A stretch of DNA of 64,000 nucleotides from Streptomyces hygroscopicus. Its GTDB lineage: Bacteria; Actinomycetota; Actinomycetes; Streptomycetales; Streptomycetaceae. The translations under genes and the position numbers were made by a program. Location: NCBI GenBank assembly GCA_002021875.1, contig CP018627.1:11904001-11968000 (forward strand), read 5' to 3'. Position 1 is the first letter of the stretch; the number at the start of each line of letters is the position of its first letter. A model generated the notes under the pieces. It was given only the letters and a program-made list of their open reading frames with translations, had not been told where the DNA came from and did not search any database. Of the stretch, positions 1 to 9,546 are shown in pieces.

Positions 1-771
1 GGTCCGGAGCTCAGGTCGCTGCTCGATACCCTGCGTGGCCTGGCTCCCTCCGACTGGAGCAGGACGGCAGCCGGGCACTGGACGGTGCACGACGTTGCCG
101 CCCACCTCCTCGGTGACTACTACGGCCGCCTCGGCCACGACTACCGGAACGGCTTCGCCGATGGCGAGACGCTCGAGGCGTTCATCCACCGCACGAACCA
201 GGAATGGGTCGAACTGCACGCGGACGACAGCCCTGCTTCGCTCATCGACGCCCTGGCAGCGGCAGGCACCCAGCTCGCCCAGCGATTCGCCACATCCCAC
301 CTTGACGCGGCCGCCCTGGGCGTGTGGTGGGCAGGCGTCGACCCCGCACCGGCATGGCTGGACATCGCCCGGGAGTTCACCGAGCACTGGACTCACCGCC
401 AGCAGATCCGCCACGCCATCGGCCGCAACACCGACCCGGAGCCGCGTGCCCTGACCGTGGTCCTCGATACCTTCATGCGGGCCCTGCCCCACACGCTCCG
501 GCGCACGTCAGCACCAATCGGGGCGCAGGTCCAGGTGATCGCCGAGGGCCCTGCCGGCGGCACTTGGACGGCGACTGCCACTGCGGACCGATGGTCGTTG
601 GCCGAAGCGCCGAGCGGCCGACCAACCGCAGCCGTGCTGCTGGACACAGAAACCGTCTGGCGATTGTCTACGCGGAACATCGATCCTGCGGATGCCCTGT
701 CCCGCGCCCATGTGCAAGGAGATGGTCAGCTCGCCGAAGCCGCGTGCCAGATTGTGTCCATCATCTACTGA
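1..771 (+). CDS. Mycothiol-dependent maleylpyruvate isomerase family protein, 5' partial
   Basis: The reading frame is open from the first base, so the start lies outside the window. The visible N-terminal part (W-T-V-H-D-V-A-A-H-L) matches the helical metal-binding domain of the DinB/MDMPI superfamily, in which a conserved His helps bind a divalent metal. A second helical segment around residues 110-150 has the EFTEHWTHRQQIRHA pattern, whose H..Q..H residues complete the metal site of mycothiol-dependent enzymes. The C-terminal part resembles the alpha/beta domain of the family (roughly 250 residues in total). Members use mycothiol in isomerisation or transfer of small thiol adducts, but the substrate cannot be named here. 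An internal GTG at 85 could be taken as a start, but homologous-looking sequence continues upstream of it. Confidence 0.75.
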   Translation, partial: GPELRSLLDTLRGLAPSDWSRTAAGHWTVHDVAAHLLGDYYGRLGHDYRNGFADGETLEAFIHRTNQEWVELHADDSPASLIDALAAAGTQLAQRFATSHLDAAALGVWWAGVDPAPAWLDIAREFTEHWTHRQQIRHAIGRNTDPEPRALTVVLDTFMRALPHTLRRTSAPIGAQVQVIAEGPAGGTWTATATADRWSLAEAPSGRPTAAVLLDTETVWRLSTRNIDPADALSRAHVQGDGQLAEAACQIVSIIY

Positions 772-1014
772 CGACGCTGGCCGCACCGGCTTCTACCGTG
801 CCTGAGTTCCGCCCGTTCTCCGCGGCCGTCCAGCCGCTGAAGCTCATCCCAGACACCGGCCGCCTGCCACTCGGCCGGCCGCCGCCAGCAGGTGGGCCCC
901 GAACCCCAGCTCCTGCGGCAGGAACCCACGGCTTCGGCCTGTCATCCTCACCCCCGAGGAACGAGATCACTTACCCTTCCACCGTGCCACATGAAGATCA
1001 TTCTGCAAGGACTC

Positions 1015-1074
1015 GTCAGGACAACTCTGTCCGACTCTCGCCCAATTCAGGCCATGGTGACAGCCAAGTTTGGC
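1015..1074 (+). promoter_or_regulatory. Inverted repeats upstream of the rhamnoside operon
   Basis: The 384-base gap between 772 and 1155 holds no convincing gene. Two inverted repeats sit in it: GGACA-4 nt-TGTCC half sites at 1015-1035 and GCCAAGTTTGGC at 1063-1074. Both lie 80-140 bases before the first permease, where an operator of a LacI- or DeoR-type sugar regulator would be expected. No regulator gene is adjacent. I cannot place the -35/-10 boxes with certainty, so this is only a suggestion. Confidence 0.3.
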
Positions 1075-1155
1075 CAATAGTGTCGCGTCCGTGACAGAGC
1101 AGCGTTACTCCCATGTGAACTCCGCCGGAAGATCTCGTCACTCGGGATTCTCGGC

Positions 1156-2178
1156 ATGAGCGGGCCGGAGGCGGGGCTCGCCGAGATCGGCTCGACGGGC
1201 CGCGAGGCCGGGCGCGACGAGCCTCAAAGCGTGGCCGGTCCGAACGAACCTCCCCGTCGGCAGACACGACGGCGATTCATGGGGCCCGGCCGCCTTCGAC
1301 GTGACCGGTTGTTCGTCATCCTCATGCTCCCGGGGCTGGCCTACTTTCTGGTATTCCACTATGCAGTTCTCTTTGGCAACGTAATTGCCTTCAAGGACTA
1401 CATTCCTTTCGATGGATTCTGGGGGAGCGCCTGGGTTGGCGTCCAGAATTTCAAGGACCTTCTCGGCGACCCCGGCTTTTGGCATGCGACTCTCAATACC
1501 CTCGAGATCGCCGGGTTGCAGCTGATCTTCTACTTCCCCGCCCCGCTGGCCTTGGCTCTGCTGTTGCACAGCCTCACGTCCCACACTCTTCGACGGTTTG
1601 TGCAGTCGGTGGTGTACCTGCCGCACTTCATGTCCTGGGTGATCGTGGTCGCGATGGCCCAGCAGATGCTGGGCAGTACCGGCCTTTTCAACTCCGCCCT
1701 GTCGGGAGCCGGACTGCACACGGTCGACATCATCGGCAATCCGGAACTGTTCAAGCCACTGACTGTGCTGCAGGTCATTTGGAAGGATTGCGGCTGGGGG
1801 ACGATCATCTTCCTTGCTGCACTGACCCAAGTCGACGATCAGCTCTACGAGGCCTCGGCCATCGACGGGGCAGGCCCATGGCGGAGGTTCTGGCACATCA
1901 CCCTGCCAACGATCCGGCCCATCATCATCCTTCTTCTCATCATGCGGATCGGGGAGATCCTGTCCATTGGCTTTGAGCAGATCCTGCTCCAACGCACAAC
2001 TGTGGGACCCGACGCGGCGGAAATCATCGACACCTTTGTGTACTACAAGGGAATCATCGGCGGAAACTTCGGCTACGGCGCCGCAGCCGGCCTCTTCAAG
2101 GGGGTGGTGGGGGCGATTCTCGTCTACGCCGCAAACAAGATTTCGCACCGCCTCGGGGAACAGGGAGTCTACAAGTGA
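1156..2178 (+). CDS. Carbohydrate ABC transporter permease (LplB/YtcP type), first permease
   Basis: This 340-residue inner-membrane protein has a basic N-terminal tail followed by about six hydrophobic segments from residue 50 onward. The permease EAA loop is visible as EASAIDGAGPWRRFWHITLP near residues 230-250; it is the contact for the ATPase. The sequence resembles LplB-type permeases, which work with 550-residue binding proteins and import oligosaccharides such as aldouronates or rhamnogalacturonan pieces. It is the first gene of a five-gene + strand operon and overlaps the next permease by four bases (GTGA). No ATPase is encoded nearby, as is usual in Streptomyces, where a shared MsiK-type ATPase serves many sugar importers. 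The ATG at 1156 has a weak ribosome site; 1279 is a possible later start. Confidence 0.9.
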   Translation: MSGPEAGLAEIGSTGREAGRDEPQSVAGPNEPPRRQTRRRFMGPGRLRRDRLFVILMLPGLAYFLVFHYAVLFGNVIAFKDYIPFDGFWGSAWVGVQNFKDLLGDPGFWHATLNTLEIAGLQLIFYFPAPLALALLLHSLTSHTLRRFVQSVVYLPHFMSWVIVVAMAQQMLGSTGLFNSALSGAGLHTVDIIGNPELFKPLTVLQVIWKDCGWGTIIFLAALTQVDDQLYEASAIDGAGPWRRFWHITLPTIRPIIILLLIMRIGEILSIGFEQILLQRTTVGPDAAEIIDTFVYYKGIIGGNFGYGAAAGLFKGVVGAILVYAANKISHRLGEQGVYK

Positions 2179-3104
2179 GCGCCTTCAGTCAGACTCATTC
2201 CAGAAGCCGTCGGCCGGCCAAGCAGGTGCGCCCGATCTGGATGGAGAAGCCCCGAAAGATCACGCTGGCCGCAAAAGGTACCGCCCTTGTGGTGATCGTC
2301 CTCCTGGTGCTCATGCCCTTCCTGGTAGTCATCGCCACCTCGCTGTCTTCCACGGAGTCCGTCGTTGAAAACGGCGGCTGGGTGGTGTGGCCCAGTGACC
2401 CGTCCCTGAAGGCCTATCGGCAAATCTTCAGTGGTGGCATCGTCACCCATGCACTGTGGGTGAGTATCGGGGTCACGATCGTCGGAACGGCAGCCAGCAT
2501 GGTGTGTACGGTCATGTTGGCCTACGCGCTCGCCCGCCCTAAGGTCTTCGGCGGCAAACCCATGCTCCTGCTCGTACTTTTCACCTTCCTCTTTCCGCCC
2601 GGGATGATCCCGACCTATCTGATGGTCAAGAACCTTGGGCTGCTGAACAGCTATGCCGCGCTCATCCTCCCGGTGCTGATCAGTGTCTTCAACCTGGTGG
2701 TCCTGCGGGGGTTCTTCCAGTCCGTTCCGGAGGAGCTTTACGAGGCAGCCCGGCTGGACGGCGCCGGCAATTTCAGGGTTCTGGTAGCCGTGGTATTGCC
2801 GCTCTCCAAGGCTGCGCTGGCGATGGTCTCTCTCTTCTATGCCGTGACCTATTGGAACTCATGGTTCCAGGCGTCGATCTACATGGACGACGACCACTGG
2901 CCGCTGCAACAGGTGCTCCGCACATATGTCCTGAGCGGCGGTCAGATCGCCAGCTCCACCGGTGCCGGCGACGCGGCCATGGCTGCCCCGCAAACCATCC
3001 AGATGGCTGTCCTGGTCGTGGCAACGGTGCCGATCCTGCTGGTGTACCCGTTCCTGCAGAAGTACTTCGCCAAGGGCGTGCTTTCCGGCGCCATCAAGAG
3101 CTGA
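2175..3104 (+). CDS. Carbohydrate ABC transporter permease (YtcP type), second permease
   Basis: A 309-residue polytopic membrane protein, the partner of the preceding permease. It begins at a GTG that overlaps the upstream stop, which suggests translational coupling. The EAA loop is EAARLDGAGNFRVLVAVVLP around residues 185-205. The C-terminus ends in FLQKYFAKGVLSGAIK, a typical ending for the MalG-like YtcP group, which terminates as 'kGvm.Ga.Kg'. Six transmembrane segments are expected. It forms the heterodimeric channel for a sugar delivered by the downstream lipoprotein. A 201-base gap follows before the binding protein; I see no gene in it, only a good ribosome site (AAGGGAA) just before 3306. 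Confidence 0.9.
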   Translation: MSAFSQTHSRSRRPAKQVRPIWMEKPRKITLAAKGTALVVIVLLVLMPFLVVIATSLSSTESVVENGGWVVWPSDPSLKAYRQIFSGGIVTHALWVSIGVTIVGTAASMVCTVMLAYALARPKVFGGKPMLLLVLFTFLFPPGMIPTYLMVKNLGLLNSYAALILPVLISVFNLVVLRGFFQSVPEELYEAARLDGAGNFRVLVAVVLPLSKAALAMVSLFYAVTYWNSWFQASIYMDDDHWPLQQVLRTYVLSGGQIASSTGAGDAAMAAPQTIQMAVLVVATVPILLVYPFLQKYFAKGVLSGAIKS

Positions 3105-3305
3105 ATGCAAGCCGAGCCCCCATCCCTGGTGCGCGGGCATGCGGCCGCACCGCCGCACCCTCGAAAGCTGGCCTCCGGGGTGGCCACCGTGCCAAAGAAC
3201 GCCAAGTGGAGACAGGGTCAGCCGGGCTTCACCCACCACAAGGCGGCTGCAGAACTCATGGGCTGTTCAGGCATCAAACGCTCCTCGTGAAGGGAATGTA
3301 CGACC

Positions 3306-4967
3306 ATGCACACCCCCTCCCGCCGCTCCGTGCTGCGCTCCATCGGCATCGCCTCCGCCGCGATCGCCGTACCTCCCCTTTTGAGCTCCTGCAGCACCTC
3401 CAGTTCCTCGGGCAACGCCACCAACAGAGGGGTGGATCTGGCGCCGTGGCCAACCTACGTACCCAAGGCCACCATCACCCCCGACCTCAAGGGCGACGGC
3501 GTCACCGGCATCCAGGACACCTACCTGAAGTACCCCACCAAGCTCACCAAGGGGACCTCTGAGACCCCGGGCGACCGCTCCACGCTCAAGGTCATGACCA
3601 TCACCTATGGCACTGCTCCCACCCCCCGTGGCCAGAACAAGTATTGGCAAGCCATGGAGAAGGCACTTGGCGTGAAGATCGACTTCACCCCGGTGCCGGC
3701 CGCGGACTTCATGGCAAAGATGGCTACCCTGATGGCCGGCGACGACCTGCCGGACATCCTGAACATCGGCAGCGGCGCCACGCTCCCGCACGAGGCTCCT
3801 TTTGTCCTCAAGACGATGGCCAACATCTCGGAGTTCGTGTCTGGCGACGCCGTCAAGGACTATCCCAACCTCGCAAACATCCCGACCGATTCCTGGAAGG
3901 CAGCAGGTCGCTTTCACGGCGGCATCTACGGTGTCCCCGTTCCGCGAGCCAGGCCGGGCTTGGCGCTGTGGATCAACAGCACCAACTTCGAAAAGCAGGG
4001 CTTCCGCCCCGACAACAGTAGCTACAGCCGCGAGGACTTCACGCGCCTCCTCCAGGAACTCACCCACGGCAGGCAGTACGGCATCGGTGCGGCGAAGGAC
4101 AACGGCCTGAACTGGTTTGGCGCCCACGCGCAATTCCACGGGGTGCCGAACACCTGGTCGGTCTCGGACGGAAAGTTCAATACCTACTACGAGAGCCCTC
4201 ACTTCAAGGAGACGCTGGCCTACCTGCACACTCTGTGGAAGCAGAGGCAGTACTACCCTGACTCCGCCTCGACCGCGACAGTCGACCTCAAGACGCAGTT
4301 CTACAATGGAACTGTGCAGTCCTACACGGATAGCTTCGGTGCCCTACCGACAACCCTCAGTCAGGTGCGGGGTTTCAAGGCGACCCCGATGATTTCCTAC
4401 TCGGCGAACGGAGTCGACTCCACTCCATGGGCAGGCCCGGGGTACGCCGGTTACACCGTCATCAACAAGAAGCTGTCGAAGCCGAAGATCAAGATGGTCC
4501 TCAAGGTGCTCGATTTTCTGGCCTCACCCTTCGGGACCGAGGAGTACCAGCTCCTCATGTATGGCGTGGAGGGCGTGCATTTCACTTACAACAAGAATGG
4601 CGACCCGATACCGACGGCCCTTGGCAAGACCGAGAACGTCGTCAACCTGCCGTTCTATTCCATGTGCAGTGCCCCCCAGGTGTTGTATGTGCCCAATGCG
4701 CAGGAGGAGATCAAGGCTGCCTACGAGTGGCAGCGCCAGACCTGCCCCAAGTTGATCAACAATCCGGCGACTGGCCTGCGCTCCAATACTCTGAGCACCG
4801 CCGGCGCTACGCTGAGCCAGGTCATGGACGACGCGATCATCGGCATCATCACCGGGCGCCAAGCCGTCAATTCGTGGGATTCCGCTGTGGGCAAGTGGAA
4901 GTCCGAGGGCGGTGACAAGATCGCGGCGGAGTACGAGTCCGAGTATTCGGCGGGCACGACCAAGTGA
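3306..4967 (+). CDS. Extracellular solute-binding lipoprotein of the oligosaccharide importer
   Basis: A 553-residue substrate-binding protein. The N-terminus has a twin-arginine-like RRSVLR followed by a hydrophobic stretch and the lipobox LLSSC with Cys near residue 29, so it should be exported and lipid-anchored. The size and body match the long LplA/YtcQ family of binding proteins rather than the 420-residue MalE group. It follows the two permeases and precedes an alpha-L-rhamnosidase, so the ligand is probably a rhamnose-containing oligosaccharide or plant/microbial glycoside. That substrate assignment is inferred from context only. The stop is 64 bases before the probable start of the rhamnosidase. 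Confidence 0.88.
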   Translation: MHTPSRRSVLRSIGIASAAIAVPPLLSSCSTSSSSGNATNRGVDLAPWPTYVPKATITPDLKGDGVTGIQDTYLKYPTKLTKGTSETPGDRSTLKVMTITYGTAPTPRGQNKYWQAMEKALGVKIDFTPVPAADFMAKMATLMAGDDLPDILNIGSGATLPHEAPFVLKTMANISEFVSGDAVKDYPNLANIPTDSWKAAGRFHGGIYGVPVPRARPGLALWINSTNFEKQGFRPDNSSYSREDFTRLLQELTHGRQYGIGAAKDNGLNWFGAHAQFHGVPNTWSVSDGKFNTYYESPHFKETLAYLHTLWKQRQYYPDSASTATVDLKTQFYNGTVQSYTDSFGALPTTLSQVRGFKATPMISYSANGVDSTPWAGPGYAGYTVINKKLSKPKIKMVLKVLDFLASPFGTEEYQLLMYGVEGVHFTYNKNGDPIPTALGKTENVVNLPFYSMCSAPQVLYVPNAQEEIKAAYEWQRQTCPKLINNPATGLRSNTLSTAGATLSQVMDDAIIGIITGRQAVNSWDSAVGKWKSEGGDKIAAEYESEYSAGTTK

Positions 4968-5031
4968 TGCGCACATCTTGAACGCAGGTGCCCGCCGTGC
5001 CGGATCACCATGGATGACCTCAGGAGATTAT

Positions 5032-7647
5032 GTGCTGCACCACGGAGACAAACTCCCCCGAGTAGGTGCGCCACGTGCGGAACACCACCGGGAACCACTG
5101 GGCATCGGCGAACCTCGCCCGCGGCTGTCCTGGGCAGTACTCGATGCGCCTGCTGGGTGGCAGCAGGTCGCCTACGAGATCGAGTGTGCAGACCCCGATT
5201 CCGGAGATGTCGTCTCCAGTGGGCGGATCGACTCAGAGGACAGCGTGCTTGTGCCATGGCCACATCATGAACTCGAGTCACGCAGTCGGCGGCAGATCCG
5301 TGTGAGGGTCTGGGGGACAGGGGAGGCGTGCGCCTCCGACTGGGGCCCGTCGCTGACGCTGGAGACCGGTCTCCTGGGGGCATCGGACTGGAGGGCGGAC
5401 TTCATCACGCCCGATGCGCCTGCCGCAGACGAGAGCGTGCCGCTGCTGCGCAGAGATTTCTCGGTCAAGGGGCCAGTCGGCCGAGCGAGGCTCTATGCCA
5501 CGGCGTTGGGGCTGTACGAGCTGGAACTCAACGGCGCCCGTGTCGGTGACATCGCGCTCGCCCCCGGTTGGACCAGCTACCACCACCGACTCCGCTACCA
5601 CACATTCGACGTCACAGAGGCCCTGCATTCCGGCTCCAACACGCTGGGGGCCTGGCTGGCCGACGGGTGGTTCCGGGGGCGCCTCGGATTCAACGGTGGC
5701 ACGCGCCACATCTACGGTGACCAGAGAGGGCTGCTGGCCCAGCTGGAGATTCACTACACCGATGGATCCACTGAACTCGTCGGCACGGACCAGGGCTGGC
5801 GCACCGCGCCAGGTCCCATCCAGTTTGCGAGTCTGTACGACGGCGAGCGCTACAACGCGCAGCGTGAGCTTCCGGGCTGGTCCACCCCGGGCTTCGACGA
5901 CAGCGATTGGCTGTCCGTCCAACTGATGGTTCACGACAGGACAACACTGGTCGCCCCCTTGGGGCCACCGGTCCGCTGCACCCAGGAGATTAGACCGATC
6001 GCCGAATCCACCTCTCCCTCGGGGGCGAGGATCGTCGACTTCGGACAGAACCTGGTCGGCCGGCTGCAGGTACAGGCTGAAGGTCCCTCGGGCGCGGTGG
6101 TCCGGCTTCGCCATGCCGAGGTACTGGAGGATGGAGAACTCTGTGTCCGCCCTCTGCGTCAGGCGCGGGCTACGGATGAGTACGTCCTGCGCGGCGACGG
6201 CCAGGAAAGCTGGGAACCGCGATTCACTTTCCACGGCTTCCGCTACGCCGAAATCAGCGGGGACGTCGACGACGTTGAGGTGGTGGCCCGCGTTTACCAC
6301 ACCGACATGCTGAGGACAGGCACCTTCACCTGTTCGGATCCGCTCCTCCAGCGCCTGCACGAGAACGTGGTGTGGAGCATGCGTGGCAATTTTCTCGACG
6401 TCCCCACTGACTGCCCGCAACGAGATGAGCGGCTGGGGTGGACCGGGGACGTTCAGATCTTTGCGCCGACCGCATCATTTCTGTACGACTGCGCAGGCAT
6501 GTTGTCCTCGTGGTTGCGCGATCTGACTGCCGATCAGCTACCCAACGGATGCGTGCCCTACTTCGTTCCCGCGATCTCGGCACCGCCCCTTGAGTTGGAA
6601 ACCCTCACGCCGGCGGCGGCCTGGGGTGACGTCGCTGTCCTGACGCCGTGGGAGCTGTACCAGCAATACGGCGATGTAGAGGTGCTGCGCGCACAGTATC
6701 CGAGCGCTAAGGCATGGGTCGACTGCATGACCGCCCACGCAGGTGCTAATCGCCTGTGGGACTCAGGATTCCAGTTCGGTGACTGGCTCGATCCATCCGC
6801 ACCGCCAGACGATCCAACGGCCAACAAAGCTGATCCGTATCTGATCGCGACCGCATACCGCGCTCATTCGACTGCTGTTCTCGCCAGGATGGCGCACACT
6901 CTGGGCTATTACGAGGATCATCAGCGCTACGAAGAACTCGCGCGAACCGTCAATGACGCGTTCGCGCAGCGGTGGATTCTTCCGTCCGGACTGCTTGATA
7001 ACGATGCTCAGTCTTCCTACGCCATCGCCCTCCACTTCGACTTCTTCCCCACCCCCGCGCAGCGCGCCACCGCGGGTCGGCGTCTGGCTGCGTTGGTGAA
7101 GGAGGCCGATTTTCACATTGCCACAGGCTTCGTAGGTACTCCGGTTATCTGTGACGCTCTCGCCGATTCCGGGCATCTCGGTGCCGCGTACGCCCTGCTT
7201 CTGAAGCAGACGTGTCCGTCCTGGCTCTATCCGGTAACCCAGGGCGCGACAACGATTTGGGAGCGTTGGGACAGCCTTCTCTCGGACGGAGATGTCAATC
7301 CGGGCGACATGACGTCCTTCAACCACTACGCGCTGGGCGCGGTCGCCGACTGGCTGCATCGCGTCGTAGCGGGGCTGGCTCCCGCCGAACCCGGATACCG
7401 TCGGCTCCTCGTTCGCCCCCGGCCTGGTGGCGGCCTCACCCACGCGTCGGCGGCGAAGGAGACGCCGTACGGGCGAGCCGAAGTCAGCTGGCTACGCGAT
7501 GCGGACACCTTCTCCGTCGATCTCGCCGTGCCTGTTGGAGTCACCGCCATCGTGGATCTCCCCGGCCGGGCGCCAGTGACCGTCGGATCGGGGCGTCATC
7601 GCTGGCACATCTCGACCCTCGATTACACGGATGCGCTCGGTGACTGA
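5032..7647 (+). CDS. Alpha-L-rhamnosidase, glycoside hydrolase family 78
   Basis: An 871-residue enzyme that should cleave terminal alpha-L-rhamnose from glycosides by inversion. The N-terminal beta-domain is followed by the family block VDFGQNLVGRL near residue 340 and the active-site block VPTDCPQRDERLGWTGD around residue 460, which carries conserved acidic residues. An (alpha/alpha)6 barrel and a C-terminal beta-sandwich (starting near YRRLLVRPRPGGG) follow; the length is normal for GH78. I chose the GTG at 5032 because GGAG lies five bases upstream; an ATG at 5014 and earlier codons overlapping the previous gene are less likely. No signal peptide is seen, so the enzyme probably acts in the cytoplasm on the imported glycoside. 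Confidence 0.93.
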   Translation: MLHHGDKLPRVGAPRAEHHREPLGIGEPRPRLSWAVLDAPAGWQQVAYEIECADPDSGDVVSSGRIDSEDSVLVPWPHHELESRSRRQIRVRVWGTGEACASDWGPSLTLETGLLGASDWRADFITPDAPAADESVPLLRRDFSVKGPVGRARLYATALGLYELELNGARVGDIALAPGWTSYHHRLRYHTFDVTEALHSGSNTLGAWLADGWFRGRLGFNGGTRHIYGDQRGLLAQLEIHYTDGSTELVGTDQGWRTAPGPIQFASLYDGERYNAQRELPGWSTPGFDDSDWLSVQLMVHDRTTLVAPLGPPVRCTQEIRPIAESTSPSGARIVDFGQNLVGRLQVQAEGPSGAVVRLRHAEVLEDGELCVRPLRQARATDEYVLRGDGQESWEPRFTFHGFRYAEISGDVDDVEVVARVYHTDMLRTGTFTCSDPLLQRLHENVVWSMRGNFLDVPTDCPQRDERLGWTGDVQIFAPTASFLYDCAGMLSSWLRDLTADQLPNGCVPYFVPAISAPPLELETLTPAAAWGDVAVLTPWELYQQYGDVEVLRAQYPSAKAWVDCMTAHAGANRLWDSGFQFGDWLDPSAPPDDPTANKADPYLIATAYRAHSTAVLARMAHTLGYYEDHQRYEELARTVNDAFAQRWILPSGLLDNDAQSSYAIALHFDFFPTPAQRATAGRRLAALVKEADFHIATGFVGTPVICDALADSGHLGAAYALLLKQTCPSWLYPVTQGATTIWERWDSLLSDGDVNPGDMTSFNHYALGAVADWLHRVVAGLAPAEPGYRRLLVRPRPGGGLTHASAAKETPYGRAEVSWLRDADTFSVDLAVPVGVTAIVDLPGRAPVTVGSGRHRWHISTLDYTDALGD

Positions 7648-7865
7648 CAGTGATGGGAGGCTCGGCTTGAGTAACTTCCGGGGGAAATCAGTCCGGAAGG
7701 CGGGCGGAGCTCAGTAGCTGGTACTTCGCGGGTTCCTCGTAGGTCAATTCTGCCCTACTTTCCCTCAATCCGGCCCGCAGCATGAGCGCCAGGTCTTTAA
7801 TACAGTCGCAGTTGTGATTGACCAACGATTTGCATTCAACTCAGCGGCCCCTCAAGGATGTGGGG

Positions 7866-9008
7866 GTGCTGGGCGTGAGCACGCATGAAGTGACTATAGC
7901 GGCGTACTACTTCCCGAACTACCACGTCGACCCGCGCAATGAGCGGTGGCACGGCGAAGGGTGGACCGAGTGGGAGGTGTTGAAGAAGGCCGGCCCACGC
8001 TTCGAGGGCCATGCACAGCCACGGGTTCCGCTGCATGGCTGCGAGGACGAAGCTGATCCGGCGGTGATGGCCGGCAAGATCGAGATGGCCACCGAGCACG
8101 GGGTCGATGCCTTCATTTTCGACTGGTACTGGTACAGCGGGCGCCCCTACTTGGAGCGCCCCCTTGAAACAGCGTTCATGCCCAATGCGGCCGATCACGA
8201 CATGAAGTTCGCTGTCATGTGGGCGAACCATCATTGGACAAACATCCACCCGTGGAAGTCCGGGACGACCGCCACCGAGCTGGAGTCGGGAATCGTCGAT
8301 GCCGACCAATTCCGAGCGGCCACGGAGTATTTGCTGGAGCGGTACTTCCATCATCCGGCGTACCTGCGGCTCGACGGCCGACCCTACCTGTCGATCTACG
8401 ACCTTCCCACTCTCATCGATGGGCTCGGTGGCATCGAATCGACAAGGACCGCGCTTGACGATCTGCGCTCGCGTGCCGCCCGGGCAGGCCATGGTGACGT
8501 CCACCTCAACGCCATCACCCGGGATCAGCCAGTGCTGCCACAGGACGGAGTGGCTCTCGACGAAGCAGTGTTGGTGAGCCAACTCGGATTCGATAGCGTG
8601 ACGTCCTACGTGTGGGCACACCACCACCCGCTGCCTACGCTCCTCACCCCGTACCCCGACGTCCTGGAGCAGGCGGAAAGGGGCTGGGAGGACCTCGCTG
8701 CCAGGTTCGACAAGCCCTACTACCCCAATGTGACCGTCGGGTGGGACCCGTCACCACGGACGGTCCAGTCCGACAGGTACGATCCCCGTCTCGGCTATCC
8801 CCACACCAACATCATCTCGGATTGCACACCTGAACACTTCGGGCAGGCGCTGGAGAGGGTGCGCAAGTACGTTCTGAAGACCCAGACCCCACTGGTGACC
8901 ATCAACGCGTGGAACGAGTGGACGGAGGGCACCTACCTTGAACCGGACACCGTCTATGGGTACGGGCATCTGGAGCAGATCCGCAGGGTGTTCGGCACCA
9001 GCCACTGA
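7866..9008 (+). CDS. WbsX / GH99-like domain protein
   Basis: A 380-residue protein with the hallmarks of the WbsX (glycosyltransferase WbsX, GH99-like) family: AAYYFPNYH at the N-terminus, GWTEWEVLKKA near residue 30, and AWNEWTEGTYLEPD close to the C-terminus. GH99 members are endo-acting mannosidases; WbsX proteins are linked to surface polysaccharides and to glycan-degradation loci. In this operon, after a rhamnosidase and a sugar importer, a glycoside-cleaving role is more likely than biosynthesis. The GTG at 7866 has AAGGA seven bases upstream; a TTG at 7818 would give a longer form without a ribosome site. The 218-base gap before it has no gene and may contain an internal promoter. Confidence 0.82.
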   Translation: MLGVSTHEVTIAAYYFPNYHVDPRNERWHGEGWTEWEVLKKAGPRFEGHAQPRVPLHGCEDEADPAVMAGKIEMATEHGVDAFIFDWYWYSGRPYLERPLETAFMPNAADHDMKFAVMWANHHWTNIHPWKSGTTATELESGIVDADQFRAATEYLLERYFHHPAYLRLDGRPYLSIYDLPTLIDGLGGIESTRTALDDLRSRAARAGHGDVHLNAITRDQPVLPQDGVALDEAVLVSQLGFDSVTSYVWAHHHPLPTLLTPYPDVLEQAERGWEDLAARFDKPYYPNVTVGWDPSPRTVQSDRYDPRLGYPHTNIISDCTPEHFGQALERVRKYVLKTQTPLVTINAWNEWTEGTYLEPDTVYGYGHLEQIRRVFGTSH

Positions 9009-9546
9009 GCCGGCCCCTCTCAGATGCTGATCCCCTGGGGTCGATCGAGGGTGACATCGAGCGGCGGATCATGCGTGCCGCTGTCGTGAGTCCGAAGCTG
9101 ATCTGCCAGTCGATCCGTCAAGGCTGCCTTGTGTGGTGACAGTGGTTGCCGTCACCCCACAAGGTCGATGCTGTGTGTGGGGAGGGGCCAAGGTCAGGCT
9201 AGGAGCCCCTGCCCGCTCCCGCCGGGGGCCTCAGAGCTTGACCCCGTTGCTCTTGGCTTTCGGGCTCGTTGGTCGGTTCATGGCGGATCTGGCCGCCTGC
9301 TGTATCGCCACTGCGGTTTCCTGGACGGTCCTGCCCGCCGGACCCACCTACCAGGTGTCCGGAGTGGTGCTGTCCGCGGGCGCCCCCTACCGGCCCTCGC
9401 GGCAAGGTCTACGCCGGTGCCCCAACTCCGTGCAGCAGGGTGTCCACCACACGTGCGGCCAACTGGTCGACGGCGCCGATATCGACGACCGCCCGCGCGG
9501 GTAATCGCCGCGAAAGACCTCGCGGAGGCGATCTGAAGTTCCCCGG
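9009..9546. other. Stretch without a recognisable gene
   Basis: Short open frames exist on both strands, but none has a family pattern or a ribosome site. The segment separates the rhamnoside operon from an insertion-sequence remnant and probably includes old flanking DNA. I see no clear terminator after the GH99-like gene. Confidence 0.5.

Noticed and set aside
1138..2148. Minus-strand open frame opposite the first permease
   Set aside because: It mirrors the permease codons and has no ribosome site or conserved motif.
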